Below are positions 6,486 to 13,159 of a DNA stretch of 13,625 bases, piece after piece. The notes under the pieces are model-generated. The model did not search any database. It worked only from the letters and a program-made list of their open reading frames with translations, and was not told the origin of the DNA. The number at the start of each line of letters is the position of its first letter. The first letter of the stretch is position 1. This DNA comes from Coriobacteriia bacterium (GTDB lineage: Bacteria; Actinomycetota; Coriobacteriia; Coriobacteriales; UBA8131), in the NCBI GenBank assembly GCA_009781525.1, contig WQXZ01000031.1, positions 1-13,625 on the forward strand. The letters run 5' to 3'. A program made the position numbers and the translations under genes.

Positions 6486-6591
6486 TATGCCTTCTACCAA
6501 GCTAGGACACGAGAGCCTCACTGCTGTCGAGCCAGTGGTGCGCAAGCGCTGGCAAAGAGGGAGCAAGCGCGGACTCAGGTTGGATTTGCGA

Positions 6592-6620
6592 TTGACAGGG
6601 TTATACTGGTACTATATGAT
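6592..6620 (+). promoter_or_regulatory. Promoter of the hydrogenase operon
   Basis: TTGACA (6592-6597) and TATGAT (6615-6620) are separated by exactly 17 bp, close to the sigma70 consensus. A start near 6627 would leave a leader of about 80 nt before the first gene. Confidence 0.75.
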
Positions 6621-6677
6621 TCGCCTTTATTTTCATTTGAGCATGTGTTTTGCGCAACTCTGACAGGTAGTAATTAG

Positions 6678-6693
6678 TTGACATTTCGGTCAA
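6678..6693. promoter_or_regulatory. TTGAC-N6-GTCAA dyad just upstream of the first hydrogenase gene
   Basis: Perfect 5-bp arms (6678-6682 and 6689-6693) directly precede the AAGGGAG Shine-Dalgarno site. As DNA it has the arm length and spacing of a CRP/FNR-type site, though its half-site differs from either consensus. As RNA it is a small hairpin beside the ribosome binding site. Function unknown. Confidence 0.35.
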
Positions 6694-6706
6694 GGGAGTT
6701 CTTTAG

Positions 6707-8140
6707 ATGGAAGAACTGTTGCTTTTGGTATTTCTGATACCGATTATAGGATCATTCCTATTACCGCTGGTGGCTAAGTTTTCTGAGACACTGCGAAACG
6801 TACTGTCGCTCGTCTTTGTTCTGTCGGCTTTTGCCTGTTCAGCTGCGCTGGTTCCGTCAGCTATGGCTGGCAATCCTGCTTCGGTTCACTTCTGGTTACC
6901 GATGGGTTTTTCGTTCGGATTCTCAGCTGATGGACTGGCTGTGTTCATGGCGCTGATCGCTTCGTTTGTCGGAGCGATTATCGTTATCTACTCATTCACC
7001 TACATCGAGCATAGCGATCACAAGAACGTCTACTATCTGATGGTTACCCTGTTCATCGGAGCGATGATGGGCTTGGTGTATTCGACAAATCTGATTTTCA
7101 TCTACATTTTCTGGGAGATATCAGCAATCAGTTGTTGGCAGCTAATCGGTTACTATCGCGAGCCAGAGCACGTGCTTAGAGCTGACAAAGCCTTCCTGAT
7201 GACAGTCTTCGGTGCACTGGTAATGCTGGCAGGATTCGTGCTGGTCTATCAGCAGACAGGAACCTTTGACATCACCGAAATGCAAGGAGCCGAGCTGGGC
7301 AACGCTGCAGTGTTGCTGATTTTAGTCGGGCTACTAAGCAAGTCAGCTACTCTACCCCTGCACACCTGGCTACCTGATGCGGGTGTTGCGCCTTCGCCGG
7401 TTACGTCCTTGCTTCACGCAGCAGTATTGGTAAAGATCGGTGTCTATGCCTTTGCCCGCTTTTTCATATTCAGCTTCAACGTTGACCCGATGTGGCACAA
7501 AGTGGTACCGATTGTTGCGGCTTGCAGTGCAATAGTTTCAGCAGGTGCGGCAATGGTCGAGTACGACATCAAGCGCATCATTGCATACTCAACCATCAGC
7601 CAGATTGCTTTTATCTTCCTGGGACTGTCAATCAACAACAAAATCGGTGTTGCTGGTGGGTTGCTCTACATTATGATGCACAGCCTGGCTAAAGGTGGAT
7701 TATTCCTATGTGCCGGCGTTGTCGAGCATAGCACTCATACTAAAGACATCCGGCAGCTTGGCGGACTGATTAGAACTATGCCGGTCACGGCTGTTGCATT
7801 TCTTATCTGTGCCTTCTCAATCATGGGTTTGCCGCCACTAGGAGGATTCTTTAGCAAGTATATGGTAGTCAGCGGCGCAGTCTTCGCTGATAGCCCCTGG
7901 ATTGCGACTGTTTTCATCTTTGGCACCCTGATGACGATTATCTATCTGATGAGGGTATTCAATGCCGTATTTCTGGGAACTTCTCCCGCTAAGATCGTAG
8001 ACATTCACGAAGGTTCTCGTTCGATGGTAGCTAGCGCGCTTAGCCTGGCAGTGTTCTCACTGATTGGGGGTCTTTTGATTTATTATCCCTCTGAGTTCGT
8101 GCAGACGGTCATAGCACAGATTGGCGGGTTGCTGTCATGA
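6707..8140 (+). CDS. Proton-conducting membrane subunit, NuoM/hydrogenase-4-like (first antiporter-type subunit)
   Basis: A 477-residue polytopic protein of the proton-conducting transporter family shared by complex I, Mrp antiporters and group 4 hydrogenases. The ion-path residues are visible: E137 in YIFWEISAIS (helix 5), K212 in LLSKSATLPLHTWLPDAG (helix 7) and K243 in LLHAAVLVKIGVY (helix 8). The conserved EYDIKRIIAYSTISQIAF and MHSLAKGGLFLCAGVVEH blocks follow. About 14 helices fit in the length, without the long C-terminal lateral helix. It is the first gene after the operon promoter, has an AAGGGAG ribosome binding site, and overlaps the next gene by 4 bp (ATGA). NuoM-like is the nearest label, but NuoL/M/N paralogues are hard to tell apart by eye. 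Confidence 0.85.
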   Translation: MEELLLLVFLIPIIGSFLLPLVAKFSETLRNVLSLVFVLSAFACSAALVPSAMAGNPASVHFWLPMGFSFGFSADGLAVFMALIASFVGAIIVIYSFTYIEHSDHKNVYYLMVTLFIGAMMGLVYSTNLIFIYIFWEISAISCWQLIGYYREPEHVLRADKAFLMTVFGALVMLAGFVLVYQQTGTFDITEMQGAELGNAAVLLILVGLLSKSATLPLHTWLPDAGVAPSPVTSLLHAAVLVKIGVYAFARFFIFSFNVDPMWHKVVPIVAACSAIVSAGAAMVEYDIKRIIAYSTISQIAFIFLGLSINNKIGVAGGLLYIMMHSLAKGGLFLCAGVVEHSTHTKDIRQLGGLIRTMPVTAVAFLICAFSIMGLPPLGGFFSKYMVVSGAVFADSPWIATVFIFGTLMTIIYLMRVFNAVFLGTSPAKIVDIHEGSRSMVASALSLAVFSLIGGLLIYYPSEFVQTVIAQIGGLLS

Positions 8141-9972
8141 GTGAATGGATGATTTTGCTTCCGATTCTTGTTCCGGCGGCTGGTGCTGGCGTGGTGTTCT
8201 TGCTGCCAAAGCAGCTCACTGCGATTCAGCAGGCGGTTGCGATGCTGACCGCTGCCGCTGGACTGGCTATTACGATTCTACTGTTCGGGCGCGAGCTCAC
8301 CTTTACAAAGAACTGGGTCGGCTTTGGCATCTACTTTGACCTGCGCCTCTATAGCTTCTCGGCGATGATTCTGATTGTCGCTGCTTTTGCATTTCTGACC
8401 GTTCTCTATGCATCTGTCTACATGAAGGATAGGGGCTTCTCTCGCTCCTTCTATGGCTTTGTACTGTTGGCGACATCATTCGTTTCCGGTGCGATGCTGG
8501 CCAACAATCTGGTGCTGATGCTATTTTTCTGGGAGGGCTTGCTGGGCATTCTGTTCGCTCTGGTCTACACAGGTGGACGTGAAGCCAGCCAGACCGCTAT
8601 CAAAGCCCTGGTGATCAATGGTTGCGCTGACCTCTGCCTGATTCTGGGCGTTTGCATCACCGGTTGGCAAGCGGCGACTTTTACTATGGATCAGATCTCG
8701 CTTCCCCTGATGAATTATTGGACGACTTTCGGATTCGTGATGATGATGATCGGGGCAATCGGCAAGGCTGGTTCGATGCCGTTTCACTCTTGGATTCCGG
8801 ATGCCGCAACCGATACCAATGCTGCCTTTATGGCTTTCCTGCCAGCCGCTCTCGACAAGATCTTAGGTATCTACTTCCTGGCTCGCATGACACTTGACCT
8901 GTTTGTTGTGATTCCCGGATCCAAGATGTCCCATACCATGATGATAATCGGCTGCATCACTATTATTTTCGCAGTGCTGATGGCTTTGATTCAGAAAGAC
9001 TACCGCAAACTGCTCGGCTACCACGCGGTCAGCCAGGTAGGATATATGATTCTTGGCATCGGTACAGCGCTAACCGTGGGCATTGTCGGTGGACTGTTTC
9101 ATATGGTTAACAATGCCCTCTACAAGGGCTGCCTGTTTTTCACAGCCGGGTCGGTTGAGATGCAGACTGGCACAACAGACCTGAAAGTTCTCGGAGGACT
9201 TGGTCGCAAGATGCCGGTGACTTTTGCGGGCTTTATGGTTGCGGCTCTCTCGATTACCGGTGTACCACCCTTCAATGGGTTCTTCTCCAAAGAATTGATT
9301 TTTGACGCTGCTCTACAGAGCAACGTTATCTACTTTGTCATAGCTGCTGCTGGAGCTTTCTGTACAGCCGCATCATTTTTAAAGCTGGGACACACGGTCT
9401 ACTTTGGAGAAGCACCACGCAATCTCAGAGACACGCGCGAGGCTCCTTGGCCGATTCTTGTGCCGATTGTGGTTTTAGCTTTTGCTTGCGCTCTGTTCGG
9501 CGCCTACAACGTGTTACCGCTCCAGTATCTGATTGAGCCGATTCTGGGCGAGAGGCTGCACCATACCTATTCAGGTCTACCGCATAGTTGGCTGCTGCCT
9601 GCTATCTCCGCTGTGATTCTAGTACTGGCTGTGCTGAACCATCGTTATGGTGTCAAGAAATCAGGCAAGCCGGTTGGTGCTGTCGATCATATCCACCATG
9701 CTCGACCACTGCGGTCGCTGTATGACTACGCTGAAGCCGGGAGCTTTGATCCTTATAAAGGTGTTAGCTCAATGCTTGAGTCACTGGCTATCATACTGAT
9801 GGGTATCGACAGGTTGATCGACTGGGTATACACAGGCTTTGCCACCGGTATCGCTACACTGGTGGCTGATGGAATTGGACGCGTACATATCGGAAAACAT
9901 TGGATGTATGTATTGTGGACCTTGGCAGGTGCGGTTGTGGTCATCGCTATCGTTTTCGGGATAGGAGGCTAG
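8137..9972 (+). CDS. Proton-conducting membrane subunit, NuoL-like (second antiporter-type subunit)
   Basis: A 611-residue protein of the same family, the longest of the three. The ion-path residues are E133 in LMLFFWEGLLG, K210 in GAIGKAGSMPFHSWIPDAA and K241 in LPAALDKILGIY. RKLLGYHAVSQVGYMILGIG and NNALYKGCLFFTAGSVEM are the later conserved blocks. Residues beyond about 475 go past the 14-helix core: a loop with HHTYSG, a membrane segment, a stretch with YDYAEAGSFDPYKGVSSMLE, and a last helix near the C-terminus. This fits the lateral-helix extension of NuoL, whose E. coli length is about the same. The lateral helix itself is inferred. It is coupled to the preceding gene through ATGA. Confidence 0.86.
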   Translation: MSEWMILLPILVPAAGAGVVFLLPKQLTAIQQAVAMLTAAAGLAITILLFGRELTFTKNWVGFGIYFDLRLYSFSAMILIVAAFAFLTVLYASVYMKDRGFSRSFYGFVLLATSFVSGAMLANNLVLMLFFWEGLLGILFALVYTGGREASQTAIKALVINGCADLCLILGVCITGWQAATFTMDQISLPLMNYWTTFGFVMMMIGAIGKAGSMPFHSWIPDAATDTNAAFMAFLPAALDKILGIYFLARMTLDLFVVIPGSKMSHTMMIIGCITIIFAVLMALIQKDYRKLLGYHAVSQVGYMILGIGTALTVGIVGGLFHMVNNALYKGCLFFTAGSVEMQTGTTDLKVLGGLGRKMPVTFAGFMVAALSITGVPPFNGFFSKELIFDAALQSNVIYFVIAAAGAFCTAASFLKLGHTVYFGEAPRNLRDTREAPWPILVPIVVLAFACALFGAYNVLPLQYLIEPILGERLHHTYSGLPHSWLLPAISAVILVLAVLNHRYGVKKSGKPVGAVDHIHHARPLRSLYDYAEAGSFDPYKGVSSMLESLAIILMGIDRLIDWVYTGFATGIATLVADGIGRVHIGKHWMYVLWTLAGAVVVIAIVFGIGG

Positions 9973-9976
9973 TACT

Positions 9977-11401
9977 ATGCCTGTTCTGTTTTTGATGGTT
10001 CCACTCTGTGGCATCTTTTTGCTTAACCTGCCGAAGCGAAGCATAGCTGCCAAATTCGCATCCTGGCTGGTAGGTTTGATTTGCGTGCTGCTCGGAGTTT
10101 TAGCAGCAACCAGTCAGATGGCATGCTGGAAGCCATTCAACGAAGCCTTCGTGCTACCGTTTTCTGACCTGTTGAGTGTTGACTGGTTCTCGGCTGTGAT
10201 GCTATTCACGATTGCCATGGTTACTACAGCAGCCAATGCAGTAGGTTTTGATGGAGAAGATCGCAAGAAGGTTTTAGCAAGATCGCTGCTCCTGATTTGT
10301 CTGACCGGCATGAATGGCATTGTCATGGTGCGCGATCTGATGTCGGTCTACGTGTTCTTGGAGATAACTGCTGTCTCGTGTTTTGTGCTGATTGCGATCG
10401 ATCAGAAGATCGAGGCGCTGGGTGGCGCATTCAAGTACTACATTCTCAGTGGAGTAGCTACCTTTGCGATTTTGATAGCGAACGCTTTCGTTTTCATGAA
10501 TGTTGGCAGCCTGCAGTTCGCTGATATTCAGGCTGCACTGGCCGATGCAGCTGCTGGTGACGGCGCGCTTGACCTGAAGATATCCCTGGTGCTGTTTGTG
10601 ATTGGGCTATGTGTCAAGGCTGGTGTGGCGCCATTCCATGGATGGCTACCTGACGCTCACGCCTCAGCTCCGAGCGCCGTTTCGGTGCTTTTGTCCGGAG
10701 TAGTCATAAAGGTCGCTGGTGCGTACTTGATTCTGCGCCTGGCTAACGAGGTCTTTGTGGAGCAGCCAGCTGCACGACTTGCGCTGATGGTGCTTGGCGC
10801 TTTCTCGATTGCTGTTGGGGCCTTTGGCGCGATTGCTCAGCATGATATGAAGCGTGTATTGGCATTCAGTAGTGTCAGCCAGATGGGCTACATCGTGCTG
10901 GCTGCCGGACTTGGCTCAACACTGGCTTTGATGGGTGCGGTTGTACATATTGTTAACCATGCTATGTTCAAGTCATTGTTATTCGTGAATGCCGCTGCAG
11001 TCAAGGAGCAGACAGGAACGACTGAGCTTGATGAGCTGGGTGGTCTGACAGAACGGATGCCGATGACAGGCTGGACATCCGTTGTTGGCTTACTCTCGGC
11101 TGCAGGGTTACCACCGACATCGGGATTCTGGTCAAAACTGCTGATTATCATGGCTCTCTTTATGGCTGATCGGTGGGTCTTTGCCATTATTGCTCTTGGT
11201 ATGAGCATTGTGACGCTAGGCTACCTGTTGATGCTGCAGCGAAATGTTTTCTTTGGCAAGCTTCATGCAGGTTTGGAAGAACTGCGCGAAGCCAGGAAGT
11301 CACTGACGATTACCGCTTTGGCATTGGCGACCCTGACCTCGGTGGTCGGCTTGGCGTTTCCGGTGCTGTTTTATCTTCTCTCGCAAATGGGCTATGTGTA
11401 G
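9977..11401 (+). CDS. Proton-conducting membrane subunit, NuoN/MrpD/MbhH-like (third antiporter-type subunit)
   Basis: A 474-residue member of the same family. The sequence around the channel is Mrp/Mbh-like: E129 in VYVFLEITAVSCFVL, K214 in GLCVKAGVAPFHGWLPDAHA, then SAPSAVSVLLSGVVIKVGAY-type wording with K245, KRVLAFSSVSQMGYIVLAAG, and HIVNHAMFKSLLFV. It keeps the helix-5 Glu and both helix-7/8 Lys, so it should be ion-conducting. An AGGAGG site overlaps the end of the preceding gene 8 bp ahead of its ATG. An 86-bp gap without recognised signals follows, the widest break inside the operon. Confidence 0.86.
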   Translation: MPVLFLMVPLCGIFLLNLPKRSIAAKFASWLVGLICVLLGVLAATSQMACWKPFNEAFVLPFSDLLSVDWFSAVMLFTIAMVTTAANAVGFDGEDRKKVLARSLLLICLTGMNGIVMVRDLMSVYVFLEITAVSCFVLIAIDQKIEALGGAFKYYILSGVATFAILIANAFVFMNVGSLQFADIQAALADAAAGDGALDLKISLVLFVIGLCVKAGVAPFHGWLPDAHASAPSAVSVLLSGVVIKVAGAYLILRLANEVFVEQPAARLALMVLGAFSIAVGAFGAIAQHDMKRVLAFSSVSQMGYIVLAAGLGSTLALMGAVVHIVNHAMFKSLLFVNAAAVKEQTGTTELDELGGLTERMPMTGWTSVVGLLSAAGLPPTSGFWSKLLIIMALFMADRWVFAIIALGMSIVTLGYLLMLQRNVFFGKLHAGLEELREARKSLTITALALATLTSVVGLAFPVLFYLLSQMGYV

Positions 11402-11487
11402 CACGGAAGCAATTGGTGAGTAGGATTGATATAACTTGAAGTGTTTGATGTCTACGGAATTATTGTCTGATAGGTAGTGGAGAAAAG

Positions 11488-12027
11488 ATGGCGATTGATT
11501 CTATGGTTATGATTATGTTTGTACTATTGGCGCTCCTGCTGGTTGCGGTGCTGGCAACTGTAGTGGTGCGTAATCTGCTGGGTTCAGCCATACTTTTGGC
11601 AGTTACATCCACTGTGGTTGCACTGATCCTGTTTGTTTTAGAGATGAAGCTGGCTGCAGTGATGGAGCTGGCGGTCTGCGCAGGGTTGGTAACAGCTATC
11701 TATGCCTCTGCAATCAGTTTGTCGAAACCGGAGCAAGATGAAAAGCGGAATGTCAAAGCAGAGAATAGAGCCTGGATACTCAGGCATTTAGCTTTGCCGC
11801 TGATTCTGATTGCGCTGGCTGTGTTGGTGGTTTTTCTGGTACCACAGGTTCCGATCGATTTTGGTACTGCAGCTGATGCTGCTGGTGGAGCTGCTGGAGC
11901 TGCCTCACCAACTGTGCAGACAGTGTTATGGGATCTGAGGATGGTTGATATCCTGAGTCTGGCTCTGCTGATTCTGGCTGGGGTGCTTGGTGTTGCTGCA
12001 CTGATCGGTAAGAGAGAGGAGAAGTAA
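11488..12027 (+). CDS. Five-helix membrane subunit, MbhD/MbhE-like with NuoJ-like layout
   Basis: A 179-residue protein with five predicted membrane helices (about 8-26, 30-51, 55-76, 97-118 and 152-173), as in NuoJ, whose length is similar. Sequence details point to the Mrp/Mbh side. RNLLGSAILLAVTSTVVALIL, then AAVMELAVCAGL (55-67 region, E60), aligns with the MrpA/MbhD stretch that typically reads DVALTEAAVGAGL, including its Glu. The last helix, preceded by LWDLRMVDILSLAL (D154), resembles the MbhE/MrpA tail (DFRGLDTLGE-like). A Gly/Ala-rich linker (about 126-140) joins the two halves. It probably sits between the antiporter modules and the quinone-site-like region and helps relay protons. 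The ribosome binding site GGAGAAAAG precedes the ATG. Confidence 0.72.
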   Translation: MAIDSMVMIMFVLLALLLVAVLATVVVRNLLGSAILLAVTSTVVALILFVLEMKLAAVMELAVCAGLVTAIYASAISLSKPEQDEKRNVKAENRAWILRHLALPLILIALAVLVVFLVPQVPIDFGTAADAAGGAAGAASPTVQTVLWDLRMVDILSLALLILAGVLGVAALIGKREEK

Positions 12028-12029
12028 AC

Positions 12030-12347
12030 ATGCTGTTTACCATGTTCGTTGTTACCATTGTTCTGACAGCTGCTGCTGGTATCTACTCTCTGATTGCATC
12101 ACAGAACCTGATTCGTGTTCTAATTGCCATGGAGCTGGTCAACAAGGGAGCTGCCTTGTTGATTGCCATCGCTGGCAGGATCAGTGGGCAAATGGCTCAA
12201 GCGGAGAGCTTTATTATTGCCTTGATTATCGTCGAGGTTGTCGTAACCGCTATTGGTGCCGTTCTGGCAATCACCATTCATGCGAAGACAGGCTCGATTG
12301 AAATAGGAACCTTAAGCTTAGGGAAGGAGGCCGATCATGTTAAATGA
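12030..12347 (+). CDS. NuoK/MrpC/MbhG-like membrane subunit
   Basis: A 105-residue protein with three helices (about 3-22, 28-48 and 60-86). The two buried Glu residues characteristic of the NuoK/MrpC family are present: E35 in VLIAMELVNKGAALL and E69 in FIIALIIVEVVVTAIGAVLA. In E. coli NuoK the equivalents are E36 and E72, so both spacing and context fit. These residues form part of the central charged axis of complex I. AGGAG lies just before the stop of the preceding gene, which ends 2 bp upstream. Its own 3' end overlaps the next gene by 11 bp and contains that gene's AAGGAGG site. Confidence 0.88.
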   Translation: MLFTMFVVTIVLTAAAGIYSLIASQNLIRVLIAMELVNKGAALLIAIAGRISGQMAQAESFIIALIIVEVVVTAIGAVLAITIHAKTGSIEIGTLSLGKEADHVK

Positions 12348-12660
12348 TCTGCTGCTTACTCCTCCAGTTGTTTTTGTACTACTACTAGTGGTGGTTGGAG
12401 TTGTCTCTCTGGCAGCCAGAGCACTGCAGACCCGTAGCAACCCAACAGGCAGTAAGGGTGACCCCTATGCCTGTGGGCAGGAAGTTGCTACTGGTAGATT
12501 TCAGCCTGGATACGACTTCTTTCATATTGCTTTCGCTTTTACGATTCTGGAGGTCACAGCGCTTTTAATCGGAACTGTGACAGCAAACGCAATATGGCTG
12601 ATAGCGATTATCTTTGCGATCATCGTGTTAGCCCTGGTTATCTTGTTTAGAAAGGATTAG
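12337..12660 (+). CDS. NuoA-like membrane subunit
   Basis: A 107-residue protein with three helices (about 9-30, 61-81 and 84-103). The loop after helix 1 reads GDPYACGQEVATGRFQPGYDFFHIAFAF, which corresponds to the NuoA 'YECG' loop with its Cys (C46) and the following helix. E72 in FTILEVTALLIG sits where NuoA has its membrane Glu. In complex I this subunit lies beside the quinone channel and its loop moves during turnover; in Mbh the small subunit encoded ahead of the hydrogenase small subunit takes this place. The start codon lies inside the preceding gene, with AAGGAGG seven bases upstream. NuoA family membership is well supported by the Cys loop and the Glu; the assignment to hydrogenase function rests on the neighbours. 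Confidence 0.82.
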   Translation: MLNDLLLTPPVVFVLLLVVVGVVSLAARALQTRSNPTGSKGDPYACGQEVATGRFQPGYDFFHIAFAFTILEVTALLIGTVTANAIWLIAIIFAIIVLALVILFRKD

Positions 12661-12661
12661 C

Positions 12662-13096
12662 GTGAAGCTGGTTGATAACATAATGACATGGGCGAGAGTC
12701 AAGTCGCCCTGGGTTCTGCACTTTAACACTGGAGCCTGCAATGCCTGCGATATCGAGATCTTGGCAGCATTGGCACCCAGGTATGATCTTGAGCGATTCG
12801 GCATTTTACAAAAAGCAACTCCACGGCATGCTGATATGTTGCTCTGCACCGGCCCTGTGACCCTGCAGACAGAAGAGCGCCTGAAGCGTATTTACGAGCA
12901 GATGCCAGAGCCGAAATTTGTCGTGGCAATAGGTGCATGCGCCTGCTCAGCTGGCGTAAACGCCGGCTGTTACGGTGTCAAAGGCGGCACAGACACAACG
13001 ATTCCGGTCAGTGCTTACATTCCAGGATGCCCCGCCAGCCCCGCTGCGATCATCGATGGTGTTGTTAAGCTTCTTGGCTCGTTGCAGGCTGGCTAA
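12662..13096 (+). CDS. Group 4 [NiFe] hydrogenase small subunit (NuoB/EchC/MbhJ-like)
   Basis: A 144-residue soluble subunit expected to hold one [4Fe-4S] cluster next to the catalytic large subunit. Ligand candidates are C26 and C29 in HFNTGACNACDIEIL, C93 in VAIGACACSAG and C123 in YIPGCPASPAAI. The spacing CxxC-x63-C-x29-C and the GxCNxCDIE wording are those of EchC, HycG and MbhJ, not the adjacent CC pair of respiratory NuoB. PRYDLERFGI and the LCTGPVT stretch are further family marks. Length fits the minimal group 4 small subunits, without the extra domains of uptake hydrogenases. Translation starts at GTG, 1 bp after the preceding stop. Additional Cys at 62, 95 and 103 are of unknown role. 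Confidence 0.92.
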   Translation: MKLVDNIMTWARVKSPWVLHFNTGACNACDIEILAALAPRYDLERFGILQKATPRHADMLLCTGPVTLQTEERLKRIYEQMPEPKFVVAIGACACSAGVNAGCYGVKGGTDTTIPVSAYIPGCPASPAAIIDGVVKLLGSLQAG

Positions 13097-13140
13097 GCTG
13101 GCAGTTCGAAGACAGCCAGCGTAGTAGCATCTACGTAGAT
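13097..13140. repeat. Inverted repeats between the small-subunit and NuoC-like genes
   Basis: GCTGGC (13097-13102) and GCCAGC (13115-13120) can form a 6-bp stem with a 12-nt loop right after the stop codon. A perfect 12-bp palindrome, ATCTACGTAGAT, follows at 13129-13140. No T tract follows either, so a strong terminator is unlikely. A processing, attenuation or protein-binding role is possible but unproven. Confidence 0.45.
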
Positions 13141-13159
13141 TTGATTTGCGAGGACGAAA

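Noticed and set aside
6519..6553. Competing small stems after the exporter operon (CACTG/CAGTG and GCCAGTG/CGCTGGC), a possible terminator or attenuator
   Set aside because: Stems are short, one contains a G-T pair, and no T tract follows. They also lie upstream of the predicted hydrogenase promoter, so they are not in that leader.
11402..11487. Possible internal promoter or small gene in the 86-bp gap of the hydrogenase operon
   Set aside because: No pair of -35/-10 boxes with acceptable spacing and no convincing short frame with a ribosome binding site was found.
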